A DNA stretch of 47,616 nt from UBA11373 sp035291545 (GCA_035291545.1 DATDRW010000033.1:1-47616); one strand, 5' to 3'; positions 31,744 through 38,972 are shown, counted from the first letter of the stretch. Made by a program: numbers and translations. Notes: generated by a model from the letters alone, not told the origin.

Positions 31744-32750
31744 CGATCCCGAAAGGACAGCCCGCTCTTCCGGTCGACTTCAACCTCGAGAGCGAAGTCA
31801 GCGAGATCGAGGGCCGGGACGGCGAGACGTACCTGCAATTCACCACCCACATGGTGACCTTCTACAAGCAGACCTACGGCGAGCACTCGCGCTTCTTCAT
31901 GGCGCTGCGTGACGGGCGGCTGATCGGGGCACATTGCAGCCAGTGCAAACAGGTTATGGTTCCGGCCGCTACGTGGCACTGCCCGACCTGCAACTTCGCA
32001 GAGATGACCGAGATCGATCTTCCCCACCGCGGAGTGCTGGCGTACACCGCTCCAATCACGATCTTCCCTTCGGCCTCCTTCCTCGGAGACGCACCGTTTG
32101 CGCGCGGCTATGTGGATGTCGCCACCGAGGCTCCCATCGCGTCGTTCTTGCCCTCGCGCCTGCGGACCACGACCGGCCTGGAACGGCCCGGCATCTTCGT
32201 GAAGGGGATCGAGCTCAAGCTCGTCTTCGAGGACGAGCGCCAGGGCTCGATCCGCGACATCTTCTGGGTGCCGATGACCGAGGTCCCGCAGGGACTGCGC
32301 GACAAGAAGCCCTTGCTCGCCTCCGAGCTCGATTTCACGACTCCCGAACCGCCGGCTGTCCACAAGGACGCCGTCAAGGCGGCTGCCCTGAAGGAGGCGA
32401 TCGCCGCGATGCGCAAGCTCGCGGGCGACGTTGGCAAGAGCCGTCGAGCCCAGGCCGACCTCGCCGGTCACGAGCACCTGGTCGGCGTCAATACCGGGGG
32501 TGGCGACTTCTCGATCTCCGTGGCCGACTCACGGTTCTCGATAGTTGAGGGCCTTTCTGCCGGGGCAGAGCACACACTGGTCGCCGACGACCCGGAGATC
32601 TTCACGCGCTGGGTACACGATGGTTCGCTGACCGACGCTGCAGTCGAAGGCACCCTTTGGCTGCCTCACAAAGAGGCGTTCCAACTTCTGCCGATCCTGG
32701 ATCGGCTACCGCGTTCAACACGACGCGACCTCCGCGACGAGAAGAAGTAG
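31740..32750 (+). CDS. DUF35 OB-fold acyl-CoA-binding protein fused to SCP2-like domain
   Basis: A 336-residue two-domain protein. Residues ~40-210 form the DUF35 part: a rubredoxin-like zinc ribbon with C66/C69 (HCSQC) and C81/C84 (HCPTC), then an OB fold (HRGVLAYTAPITIFP ... APFARGYVDV). Residues ~240-330 look like an SCP2 sterol/acyl-carrier domain (GDFSISVADSRFSIV, AEHTLVADDPEIFTRWV, GTLWLPHKEA). DUF35 proteins hold the CoA part of substrates for thiolase-fold partners; the SCP2 domain suggests a lipid-like or sterol-like acyl group. ATG 31740 overlaps the thiolase stop, predicting a 1:1 complex. Confidence 0.8.
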   Translation: MTIPKGQPALPVDFNLESEVSEIEGRDGETYLQFTTHMVTFYKQTYGEHSRFFMALRDGRLIGAHCSQCKQVMVPAATWHCPTCNFAEMTEIDLPHRGVLAYTAPITIFPSASFLGDAPFARGYVDVATEAPIASFLPSRLRTTTGLERPGIFVKGIELKLVFEDERQGSIRDIFWVPMTEVPQGLRDKKPLLASELDFTTPEPPAVHKDAVKAAALKEAIAAMRKLAGDVGKSRRAQADLAGHEHLVGVNTGGGDFSISVADSRFSIVEGLSAGAEHTLVADDPEIFTRWVHDGSLTDAAVEGTLWLPHKEAFQLLPILDRLPRSTRRDLRDEKK

Positions 32751-32968
32751 AGCCACCAGGGCTCCATTCGTAGTGAGTAGGACTGGCTGAGACGGCACCC
32801 ATGTGTCATCGGCGCAGCGCGACGGCCGTCTAGTCGCCGCCTATCGTCAACCAAACGCGCCAGAACACGCCAACACAGGCCGGGACAGAGTCAACGCGAA
32901 CCTATGGTCGGTACAACCTTCGCGGGATTCGGTATACCTGGCTCGCACGGGTTGGAATCAGGTTGGAG
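32751..32968. other. Non-coding right part of the insertion
   Basis: About 220 bp without a supported gene, base composition less GC-rich than the core genes around it. It leads directly into the right 46-bp repeat copy. No integrase fragment was recognised on either strand. Confidence 0.4.
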
Positions 32969-33014
32969 TGACTGGGGGTCAAGAGGTCGCCGGTTCAAAT
33001 CCGGCCAGCCCGAC
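32969..33014 (+). repeat. Right copy of the 46-bp direct repeat (attR-like, partial tRNA-Pro)
   Basis: Exact duplicate of 29638-29683. The DNA before it does not supply the acceptor 5' strand or D arm of a tRNA, and the copy ends before CCA (CGAC then AAG), so it is not a functional tRNA gene. Confidence 0.85.
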
Positions 33015-33020
33015 AAGACG

Positions 33021-33074
33021 AGATGTCAGACAACAGATGACAGACGACAGATTCAGATCTCCGACCTGACATCT
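33021..33074. repeat. 9-bp inverted repeat next to the right att copy
   Basis: AGATGTCAG (33021-33029) and CTGACATCT (33066-33074) are perfect inverted arms around an interior with repeated CAGA/GACAGA motifs. It lies between the attR-like copy and the lipoprotein promoter. It could be a terminator left from the original tRNA-Pro transcript or a protein-binding site. Confidence 0.4.
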
Positions 33075-33118
33075 GGTTCCCCGGCTACGCTGTGCGCCAA
33101 TCTGTTCCCGGAGTATCC

Positions 33119-33547
33119 ATGCGCACCCGTGTTGTCCTTGCCCTGCTCGCCGTATCCCTGGTTACGGTTGCCTGTGGCGACGACACCTCGGTCTTCGATC
33201 TCGCGGTCGGCGACTGTTTCAACGACGACGCCGCGGCCGCCGACGTCGTCCAGACGGTGGCCACCGTCCGCTGCAGCGAACCGCACGACAACGAGATCTT
33301 TTTCGAGTTCTCGATGACCGATGCCTCTTTTCCGGGCCAGGAGGCCACGGCGACGGCGGCGGGGGCGCGGTGCGTTGCCGAGTTCGAGGGGTTCGTGGGC
33401 CTCTCGTACGAGGAGTCGGACCTCGACCTGTTCCCGATCATCCCGACCGTCCAGAGCTGGGCCGATGGTGACCGCGTCGTGTACTGCGCGCTCTATGGCC
33501 TCGACCGGTCCAAGTTGACCGGATCGATGCGCGGCGCCGCCCGGTGA
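33119..33547 (+). CDS. Lipoprotein with Septum_form-like domain
   Basis: A 142-residue secreted lipoprotein. The signal peptide MRTRVVLALLAVSLVTVAC ends in the lipobox VTVAC. The mature part has VFDLAVGDCFND, VATVRCSEPHDNEIFF, a central Cys (GARCVAEFEGF) and WADGDRVVYCALY, i.e. four Cys likely forming two disulfides, which matches the Septum_form (septum formation) domain of actinobacteria. The role is unknown beyond a cell-envelope location. GGAG at about 33110 serves ATG 33119, and a TACGCT hexamer at 33086-33091 is a possible -10. It overlaps the next gene by 4 bp. Confidence 0.78.
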   Translation: MRTRVVLALLAVSLVTVACGDDTSVFDLAVGDCFNDDAAAADVVQTVATVRCSEPHDNEIFFEFSMTDASFPGQEATATAAGARCVAEFEGFVGLSYEESDLDLFPIIPTVQSWADGDRVVYCALYGLDRSKLTGSMRGAAR

Positions 33548-34101
33548 GATTGCGGCTCGCTGCGGCCGCCCTTCTGGCCGTTACGGCGTGTTCCGGCGAC
33601 GCCACCCCGACCACCCCGACCGGGGTGGCGTCGCTGCCGCCGCACGAATACGCCGACCTCGTGCCGCTCCTCGAGCCGCTGGTGGCCCCACTCGGGTTCC
33701 GGGTGAGCCGGGCCGCCCTCGTCGACCCCGCCACCTACGAGACCTCACCGGGAGGGACCCACCTCGCGGTGTACCTCGTACCCATGGCGGAGCGCACCCC
33801 GGACCAGATCGCGGAGGCGACGGTCCCGGTGGCCGCAGCCTTCCTTCCCGAGGTGTTCACCCGCTGGCCGGGGCTCGCCTCGTTCGACGTGTGCCAGGAA
33901 CCGTACGGGTGGAACGGTGCCGGAAGCCCGTCCTCCGACACCATCCTCAACGTCTCCCGAGAGGATGCGGCCCTGGTCGACTGGAAGGCGGTGACGCTGG
34001 GGCAACTGATCGAGTTCGCCGGGACCCGGCCGGGGTTCACGGTGTTCGCGTCGCCGACGGTGCGACAGTCCGCGTCCTGGACGACGGGCCGGACCGGTTG
34101 A
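33544..34101 (+). CDS. Predicted lipoprotein, unknown function
   Basis: A 185-residue protein with a short signal peptide ending in the lipobox AVTAC (Cys 16), a Thr/Pro linker, and a globular part without a family I know (PPHEYADLVPLLEPLVAPLG, TRWPGLASFDVCQEPYGWN). The second part seems alpha/beta with one further Cys pair candidate. GTG 33544 is coupled to the preceding lipoprotein, so both are probably made together at the membrane. Confidence 0.7.
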   Translation: MRLRLAAAALLAVTACSGDATPTTPTGVASLPPHEYADLVPLLEPLVAPLGFRVSRAALVDPATYETSPGGTHLAVYLVPMAERTPDQIAEATVPVAAAFLPEVFTRWPGLASFDVCQEPYGWNGAGSPSSDTILNVSREDAALVDWKAVTLGQLIEFAGTRPGFTVFASPTVRQSASWTTGRTG

Positions 34102-34128
34102 GCCGGGTTGCGGAGATCGCCCCCCAAC

Positions 34129-34134
34129 TACGAT
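34129..34134 (+). promoter_or_regulatory. -10 element giving a leaderless mini-ORF before DUF6941
   Basis: TACGAT lies 7 nt before ATG 34142, the start of a 10-codon frame that ends on the DUF6941 start codon. Confidence 0.45.
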
Positions 34135-34141
34135 CCCCGCC

Positions 34142-34174
34142 ATGGCCGTCACCGCCCTCGAGACCGGATCATGA
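34142..34174 (+). CDS. 10-codon leader ORF coupled to DUF6941
   Basis: ATG 34142 opens MAVTALETGS followed by TGA at 34172-34174, which overlaps the ATG of DUF6941 at 34171 (ATGA). With the -10 hexamer 7 nt upstream, the transcript would begin on this ATG. Ribosomes could load on the leaderless mini-ORF and then re-initiate on DUF6941, which has no Shine-Dalgarno sequence of note. The peptide shows no run of one amino acid that would suggest attenuation. Confidence 0.35.
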   Translation: MAVTALETGS

Positions 34175-34578
34175 GACTCACCTCGGCGATGCTCGCCGAT
34201 GCCGCCCAGGTCACCTCGGGGAAGCTGTACGTGCTCGGCGGCGCCTTCGACACGATCACCGCGAGGAGCTACCCGGTGGTGTACCGCAGCCTCGCCGTGG
34301 TTCTCGTCGCCGAGGTGGGCCCGGCCGATCGCAACCGTGACCTCTCGCTCCGGATCGCCCTGTTCGATGAGGACGGCGGCACCATGGGTGTCGAATCCAT
34401 CGGGAACCTGAGGGTCGGCGCCCCTGCCTCGATACCCGCGGGCGCCTCGACGGTGGTTCCTCTGGTGGGAGCATTCGGCAACATCCGGTTCCCCGCACCG
34501 GGCGGGTACGTGTTCGTGGTCGAGCACGAAGGCGTGGAGCTCGCCCGCATCCCCTTCCGGCTCCGCGAGGCGACGTGA
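34171..34578 (+). CDS. DUF6941 family protein
   Basis: A 135-residue protein beginning MRLTSAMLADAAQVTSGKLY, then VLGGAFDTI, the pattern I associate with the DUF6941 family, followed by a beta-rich fold (SLAVVLVAEVG, DLSLRIALFDEDG, GGYVFVVEHEGVELA). The fold may be C2- or immunoglobulin-like; function unknown. The ATG at 34171 matches the conserved N-terminus. The stop is coupled to pgsA by GTGA. Confidence 0.7.
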   Translation: MRLTSAMLADAAQVTSGKLYVLGGAFDTITARSYPVVYRSLAVVLVAEVGPADRNRDLSLRIALFDEDGGTMGVESIGNLRVGAPASIPAGASTVVPLVGAFGNIRFPAPGGYVFVVEHEGVELARIPFRLREAT

Positions 34579-35162
34579 TCCTCACCCTCCCCAACCTGGT
34601 GTCGCTCGCACGGATGTGCCTGGTGCCGCTGTTCCTGTGGCTGCTCTTCGGGCGCGACGATCCCGCTGCGGCCGGCCTCCTGATCGGCATCCTCGGCGCC
34701 ACGGACTGGGTCGATGGATTTCTCGCCAGGCGGCTCGGGCAGGTGTCCGAGGTGGGCAAGCTCCTCGACCCCCTCGCCGATCGCCTTGCCGTGGCCGCCG
34801 CCGTGATTGGCGGTTGGGTGTCCGGAGTCCTGCCGCCGTGGTTCGCCGCAGCCCTCATCGCCCGGGAGGCACTCGTCGCAACCGGGGCACTGGTGATCGC
34901 CGTCCGAGTGAGGTCCAAGCTCGACGTTCGCCGGCTCGGGAAGGTGGCGACCTTCGCCCTGTACTTCGCCATCCCGGCGTTCTTCGTACACGCCGGCGGG
35001 TGGAGTGAGTTCTTCCTCTGGTTCGCCTGGGGGGTCGGCGTGGCCGGACTGGTCCTCTACTGGTGGGTCGCCGTGCAGTACGGGGTGGATGTGCGCGCGG
35101 CCCTGCGAGCCGGCGCACCGGGGGTATCCTCAACCGGTCACGAATCAGGAGACGCCAAGTGA
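34575..35162 (+). CDS. pgsA: CDP-alcohol phosphatidyltransferase (PgsA type)
   Basis: A 195-residue integral membrane enzyme, probably phosphatidylglycerophosphate synthase. The CAPT motif D-x2-DG-x2-AR-x8-G-x3-D-x3-D is complete: D44, D47, G48, A51, R52, G61, D65 and D69 (ATDWVDGFLARRLGQ ... GKLLDPLAD). Five to six hydrophobic helices follow. GTG 34575 is coupled to DUF6941 and the TGA to gcvH. The position before gcvH-garA resembles M. tuberculosis, where pgsA2 (Rv1822) lies a few genes before gcvH (Rv1826). The alcohol substrate (glycerol-3-phosphate, cardiolipin precursor or other) is inferred from family only. Confidence 0.85.
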   Translation: MILTLPNLVSLARMCLVPLFLWLLFGRDDPAAAGLLIGILGATDWVDGFLARRLGQVSEVGKLLDPLADRLAVAAAVIGGWVSGVLPPWFAAALIAREALVATGALVIAVRVRSKLDVRRLGKVATFALYFAIPAFFVHAGGWSEFFLWFAWGVGVAGLVLYWWVAVQYGVDVRAALRAGAPGVSSTGHESGDAK

Positions 35163-35536
35163 CGGTTCCCGAAGACCGGCGGTATACCGACCAGCACGAG
35201 TGGGCTCTCGCCGTGAACGGCAACATCCGCATCGGGATCACCGACTATGCCCAGGATGCTCTCGGGGACGTCGTGTTCATCGACCTCCCCGCGGTGGGTC
35301 GTCGTGTCGCCGCCGGAGAGGCCATCGCCGAGGTCGAGTCGACCAAGTCCGTCGCCGAGGTGTACGCGCCGTGCGCCGGCACCATCGCCGCGGTCAACAC
35401 CGCCCTCGCCGCCGCTCCGGAGCGCATCAACGCCGACCCCTACGGCGACGGCTGGTTCGCGGATATGACGCCGGACGACCCGGCGGATCTCGACCGGCTG
35501 CTCGAGGCGAGTGCATACCGCACCCTGATCGCCTGA
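35159..35536 (+). CDS. gcvH: Glycine cleavage system H protein
   Basis: A 125-residue lipoyl-domain protein that shuttles the aminomethyl group between the P, T and L proteins. The lipoyl-accepting Lys is K63 in EVESTKSVAEVYAP; YTDQHEWA, GITDYAQDALGDVVFIDLP and NADPYGDGWF complete the pattern. GTG 35159 is coupled to pgsA. It is about 4.4 kb from gcvT-gcvPA-gcvPB, with garA, ftsR and other genes between, so the glycine cleavage genes form two transcription units. Confidence 0.95.
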   Translation: MTVPEDRRYTDQHEWALAVNGNIRIGITDYAQDALGDVVFIDLPAVGRRVAAGEAIAEVESTKSVAEVYAPCAGTIAAVNTALAAAPERINADPYGDGWFADMTPDDPADLDRLLEASAYRTLIA

Positions 35537-35584
35537 CCCTCGACCCGCGGTTGACGGTTACCGCTCCTTGCCGAGGCCGGGCGG

Positions 35585-35590
35585 TACGAT
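35585..35590 (+). promoter_or_regulatory. -10 element for garA-ftsR (leaderless)
   Basis: TACGAT lies 7 nt before ATG 35598 and overlaps a more upstream ATG at 35589, which argues for 35598 as the real start. Confidence 0.45.
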
Positions 35591-35597
35591 GGCCCAA

Positions 35598-35996
35598 ATG
35601 GAGAGCTACCCGCCGGATCTGGGAGACGAGCAGGATCCGACCGAAACCATCGATCTGGGAGAGCACACCACCTCCCGCAGCCCCGAGAACGCCGTCTCCG
35701 GGGAGGAGGGTTACGCCCTCATCGTCGCCTCCGGCCCGCGCCGCGGGCTGCATTGGACCATTGCGGACCGGCTGGAGGCGGGCCGGCACCCGGAGGCGGC
35801 CATCTTCCTCGACGACGTGACCGTGTCCCGCCACCACGCCGCTTTTTCGATCGAGGACGGCACCCTCGTGGTTCGCGACCTCGGGTCCACGAACGGCACC
35901 TACGTCAACGGGACCCGCTGCGACCGGGCTTCGCTGCACACGGGCGACGAGGTGATCATCGGCAGGTTCCATCTGATCGTCGCCGGCGACGCATGA
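35598..35996 (+). CDS. garA: GarA-like FHA-domain protein
   Basis: A 132-residue protein with an acidic N-terminal tail and a C-terminal FHA domain (residues ~45-130): AGRHPEAAIFLDDVTVSRHH, STNGTYVNG and GDEVIIGRFHLIV carry the phosphothreonine-binding Arg, Ser and Asn. In mycobacteria GarA controls glutamate metabolism by binding 2-oxoglutarate dehydrogenase and glutamate dehydrogenase, switched off when its N-terminal ETTS Thr is phosphorylated by PknB/PknG. Here the tail has TETID and EHTTS, so candidate Thr are T17, T24 and T25. Order gcvH-garA-ftsR equals Rv1826-Rv1828. Start by the leaderless promoter; 35589 is an alternative. Confidence 0.86.
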   Translation: MESYPPDLGDEQDPTETIDLGEHTTSRSPENAVSGEEGYALIVASGPRRGLHWTIADRLEAGRHPEAAIFLDDVTVSRHHAAFSIEDGTLVVRDLGSTNGTYVNGTRCDRASLHTGDEVIIGRFHLIVAGDA

Positions 35997-36685
35997 CCAC
36001 CCTGAAGCGGCTCAACATCGGCGATGCCGTCGCCCAACTCCAGTCCGACTTTCCCGATGTGAGCATCTCCAAGATCCGGTTCCTCGAGACCGAGGGCCTG
36101 ATCCACCCGCCGCGTACCAAGTCGGGGTACCGGGAGTTCGGCCCGGCCGATATCGAGCGGATTCGTTACATCCTGCGCCAACAGCGGGAACACTTCCTCC
36201 CGCTGCGGGTGATCAAGACCAAGCTCAGCGCCTGGGAACGGGGCACCGACACCGCACCCGCGCCCGCGGCGGGCCCTCCGGCAGCGGCGTACTTCGCCAC
36301 TTCGGGTCGATCGCTGACCGCCCTGGAGGCGGCGCAGGCGGCGGGCGTACCCGCAGCGATCATTGCCGAACTGGTGAAACACGGCGTCCTCGACCCCTCG
36401 CACGGCGGGCCCGATACCAAGTTCGACCAGGACGACGTCGAGATCATCCGGGCCGCGTACCGCATGATCGGTCACGGACTCGAGGCCCGGCATCTCCGGG
36501 CCATCCGTCTCGGCGCCAACCGGGAGGTCGACCTCTTCCGCCAACTCACCGGACCACTGCTCCGCCACGCCACACCGGCCGGACGGCGCCAGGCAGGGGA
36601 GGTGCTCGCCGACGTTGCCCAGGCGGCGCGCGAGATGCAGGAGGCGATGGTGCGTTCCGACCTGCGCGGCACCCTGAATCGATGA
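35993..36685 (+). CDS. ftsR: MerR-family regulator FtsR-like (Rv1828 type)
   Basis: A 230-residue regulator with an N-terminal MerR winged helix (LNIGDAVAQLQSDFPDVSIS, KIRFLETEGLIHPPRTKSGY), a Pro/Ala linker and a C-terminal domain with GLEARHLRAIRLGANREVDL. It matches the Rv1828/FtsR group, which in Corynebacterium activates ftsZ. It is coupled to garA by ATGA. An effector-binding site of the metal or drug type is not seen. Confidence 0.85.
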   Translation: MTTLKRLNIGDAVAQLQSDFPDVSISKIRFLETEGLIHPPRTKSGYREFGPADIERIRYILRQQREHFLPLRVIKTKLSAWERGTDTAPAPAAGPPAAAYFATSGRSLTALEAAQAAGVPAAIIAELVKHGVLDPSHGGPDTKFDQDDVEIIRAAYRMIGHGLEARHLRAIRLGANREVDLFRQLTGPLLRHATPAGRRQAGEVLADVAQAAREMQEAMVRSDLRGTLNR

Positions 36686-36692
36686 CGAGCCA

Positions 36693-37733
36693 ATGCTCCC
36701 CGCTCTCCTGCTGACCCTCGTCCTCGGCGCCGGGGGCCCGCAGTTCGGGCTCCGTCCGGTGCCGCTTCCGCCGCCACCGATGCTGGCGTTCCCGGCGGCC
36801 GAGGCGCCCGTGATCTCCGCCCTCTCCTGGGCGGTCTACTCGGTCGATCAGGCCGCAGAGCTCGGGTCCAAGGACCCCGACCTGCGCCTTGCCCCCGCTT
36901 CAATCACAAAGCTGATGACCGCCATCCTCACCGTGGAGAACCTCGCCCTCAGCAATCCGGTCACCATCTCCGCCGTCGCCGACGCCACCCCCATCGGGTT
37001 CGTCGGACAGCCCGACGTGCGGCAGGGTGAGGTATGGATCGTGCGCGACCTCCTCGCCAACATCCTGGTGCAGTCGGGGAACGATGCTGCTGTGGCGCTC
37101 GCCGAGGCGGTGGCCGGCAGCGTCGAGGACTTCGTCGTCATGATGAACCACAAGGCCGCCGAGTTCGGGATGACCAACACGACGTTTCTCAACCCAAATG
37201 GGCTGGACACGCCCGAACACCTCTCGACGGCGCGAGACCTCGTGGCACTGGGGAAAGCGGCCCTCGACTACCCGGCCGTCTTGCAGATCACACGAATCAA
37301 GCACATTTCGTTCGACGTGGCCGGACGCCAACTCGAGGTGGATGCCACCAACCGCGACCTCGGCGTGTTCCCCGGACTCTTTGGACTGAAGACCGGTGAC
37401 ACCGCCGCCGCCCGACAGGTGCTGCTCTCGTACACCGTGACGCAGCACGAGCGCATCATCGCCGTCGTGCTCGGCGCTCCCGACCGCAGGACGGCGACCC
37501 GGGAGATCGTGGCCTGGGCGATGACCGCACTGGGCCCGCGCGACCACTTCTTCGCGCTGGTTGCCGGCACCGATCTCGCCCTGAGTTTCCCCGAGTGGTA
37601 CCAGCCGCGGCTGGAGGCGGCGGGCGGTCTCGCCACCGGCAACCCGGAGCCACCGGAGCGAACACCCCTCACCGACGACCTGGAGCAGCGGTTCCGCGAG
37701 CTGCTTCCGGAACTCGTCGGCGGCGACCCGTGA
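36693..37733 (+). CDS. D-alanyl-D-alanine carboxypeptidase (S11, PBP5-like)
   Basis: A 346-residue exported enzyme trimming the terminal D-Ala of peptidoglycan stem peptides. The three active-site motifs are S70-x-x-K73 (APASITKLM), S128-G-N130 (VQSGNDAAVAL) and K233-T-G (GLKTGDT). The hydrophobic N-terminus serves as a signal peptide. After the KTG motif a short beta domain and a Pro-rich end follow, without an obvious C-terminal anchor. ATG 36693 is 7 bp after ftsR and the stop is coupled to hpt by GTGA. The M. tuberculosis gene string has no such gene here, so this is a lineage-specific insertion. Confidence 0.9.
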   Translation: MLPALLLTLVLGAGGPQFGLRPVPLPPPPMLAFPAAEAPVISALSWAVYSVDQAAELGSKDPDLRLAPASITKLMTAILTVENLALSNPVTISAVADATPIGFVGQPDVRQGEVWIVRDLLANILVQSGNDAAVALAEAVAGSVEDFVVMMNHKAAEFGMTNTTFLNPNGLDTPEHLSTARDLVALGKAALDYPAVLQITRIKHISFDVAGRQLEVDATNRDLGVFPGLFGLKTGDTAAARQVLLSYTVTQHERIIAVVLGAPDRRTATREIVAWAMTALGPRDHFFALVAGTDLALSFPEWYQPRLEAAGGLATGNPEPPERTPLTDDLEQRFRELLPELVGGDP

Positions 37734-38296
37734 GGACGCTCGCCGAGGTCGTCGACCGCGAAACGATCACCCGCAGGGTCTCCGCCCTCGGTGCCGAGAT
37801 CAGCGCCGACTACGCGGGCAGAGATCCCGTGCTGCTCGGCATCCTCAAAGGAGCGGTCCCGTTCCTGGCCGATCTCAGCCGGTCTCTCCCTCCCGAAGTG
37901 GAGATCGACTTCCTCAGCCTGACCCGATTCGGGGAAGAGGGGAGGGTGAGCATCTCCGTGGACTCCGCCACGGCCATCACCGGGCGCCACGTGATCATCG
38001 TCGAGGACATCGTCGACACCGGCCTGACCCTGTCGTACCTGCGCGCGCTCCTCGAGACCAGAGAGCCGGCCTCGCTGGCGACGGCCACCCTCATCGACAA
38101 GGTGACCAGGAGGATCGTCGACGTCGATCTGCAGTACCGCGGCTTCGAAATCGGCGACGAGTTCCTCCTCGGCTACGGGCTCGACTGGAACGGCAGATAT
38201 CGCAACCTCCCCTCGCTGTGGGCGGTGATGGACCTCGCCGCCTTCCAGGAGAATCCGGACTCCCTTTCCCGGCGAGTGTTCCCGACGGCGGGGTAG
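37730..38296 (+). CDS. hpt: Hypoxanthine phosphoribosyltransferase-like protein
   Basis: A 188-residue type I phosphoribosyltransferase. The PRPP-binding motif VIIVEDIVDTGLTL (E92, D93), the PPi loop LLGILKGAVPFLADL and the C-terminal GYGLDWNGRYRNLPSLWAV match bacterial HPRT, which salvages hypoxanthine and guanine. The flexible-loop region differs: DFLSLTRFGEEGRVSISVDS replaces the usual SSYG...SSG...KDLD, so both the Ser-Tyr dipeptide and the KD pair are absent. Base preference may therefore differ. GTG 37730 is coupled to the carboxypeptidase. Its stop TAG is part of the -10 hexamer of the next gene. Confidence 0.8.
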   Translation: MRTLAEVVDRETITRRVSALGAEISADYAGRDPVLLGILKGAVPFLADLSRSLPPEVEIDFLSLTRFGEEGRVSISVDSATAITGRHVIIVEDIVDTGLTLSYLRALLETREPASLATATLIDKVTRRIVDVDLQYRGFEIGDEFLLGYGLDWNGRYRNLPSLWAVMDLAAFQENPDSLSRRVFPTAG

Positions 38297-38299
38297 GCT
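38294..38299 (+). promoter_or_regulatory. -10 element for DUF151 gene (leaderless)
   Basis: TAGGCT includes the hpt stop codon and lies 6 nt before ATG 38306. Confidence 0.45.
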
Positions 38300-38305
38300 G
38301 TTGGC

Positions 38306-38800
38306 ATGTCGCCGGAGAGCATCCCCGTCGAGCTCGTTGGGGTTCGGATCGAGCTTCCCACCAACACCCCGATCGTGCTGCTGCGCGAGGTCGGCGGCAA
38401 CCGCCACCTTCCGATCTTCATCGGCACCGGCGAGGCCACCGCGATCGCATTCGCCCTCGAGGGCGTGGAACCGCAGCGGCCGATGACCCACGACCTGCTC
38501 AAGACGGTGGTCGAGGCTCTCGGCGCCACCGTCCACCACGTGCTGGTCACGGCTCTGCGCGACGGGATCTACTTCGCCGATCTGGTGCTGGAGAGGGGCG
38601 GGGAGGAGGTGCGGGTGTCGTCGCGTCCCAGCGATGCCATCGCCCTCGCCGCCCGCACCGGTGCCCCGATCTTCGTACTGCCCTCGGTGCTCGACGAGGC
38701 CGGGGTTGAGCTGCACGACGAGGACGAGGAGACCGAGGTCGCCCGGTTCCGCTCGTTCCTCGAGTCGGTGGATCCCGAGGATTTCCACCGATCCGAGTAG
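38306..38800 (+). CDS. DUF151 bifunctional nuclease family protein
   Basis: A 164-residue protein matching the DUF151 (BFN) domain: LPIFIGTGEATAIAFALEG, RPMTHDLLKTVVEALGA and VSSRPSDAIALAARTGAPIF, with an acidic C-terminal tail (HDEDEETEVARF). Members are reported to have RNase/DNase activity or unknown roles. Its ortholog in M. tuberculosis is Rv1829, next to the Rv1828 and Rv1830 MerR genes, as here apart from two inserted genes. Confidence 0.88.
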   Translation: MSPESIPVELVGVRIELPTNTPIVLLREVGGNRHLPIFIGTGEATAIAFALEGVEPQRPMTHDLLKTVVEALGATVHHVLVTALRDGIYFADLVLERGGEEVRVSSRPSDAIALAARTGAPIFVLPSVLDEAGVELHDEDEETEVARFRSFLESVDPEDFHRSE

Positions 38801-38942
38801 CCCGCGAGACCCGCCTCGTCGGCTCGCTCCGGGGTTCCGCCGGACCGCGGGCAGGTGCTCTCGTCGTCCCCGGCGCTCGTCCCCAGGCCGAGCCGTGCGG
38901 TGGCCCGCCCGTCGGTACCCGAGCCCTTTTCCACAGGGGTTG

Positions 38943-38972
38943 TTGACAACGAGGCCGTCGCATCCCTAACTT
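38943..38972 (+). promoter_or_regulatory. Sigma-70-like promoter for the second MerR gene
   Basis: A perfect TTGACA -35 at 38943-38948 is followed after 18 bp by TAACTT (38967-38972), a partial -10. This is the only perfect -35 noticed in the window. The region 38801-38942 upstream holds nothing recognisable. Confidence 0.5.

Larger units (their letters stand above)
29638..33014. mobile_element. 3.3-kb insertion at tRNA-Pro, no integrase seen
   Basis: The segment between the two 46-bp copies carries a hairpin, about 530 bp without genes, a truncated yccF-like 5' end, a thiolase-like gene and a DUF35-SCP2 gene, then 218 bp without genes. Flanking genes on both sides are core actinobacterial genes. 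Boundaries at a tRNA 3' end are the hallmark of tyrosine-integrase elements, but no integrase, relaxase or phage gene is present, so it is either a decayed remnant, a satellite moved in trans, or a product of recombination between tRNA copies. Confidence 0.65.

Noticed and set aside
32969..33014. Second tRNA-Pro gene
   Set aside because: It lacks the acceptor 5' strand and D arm and has no CCA; it is only the 3' part duplicated.
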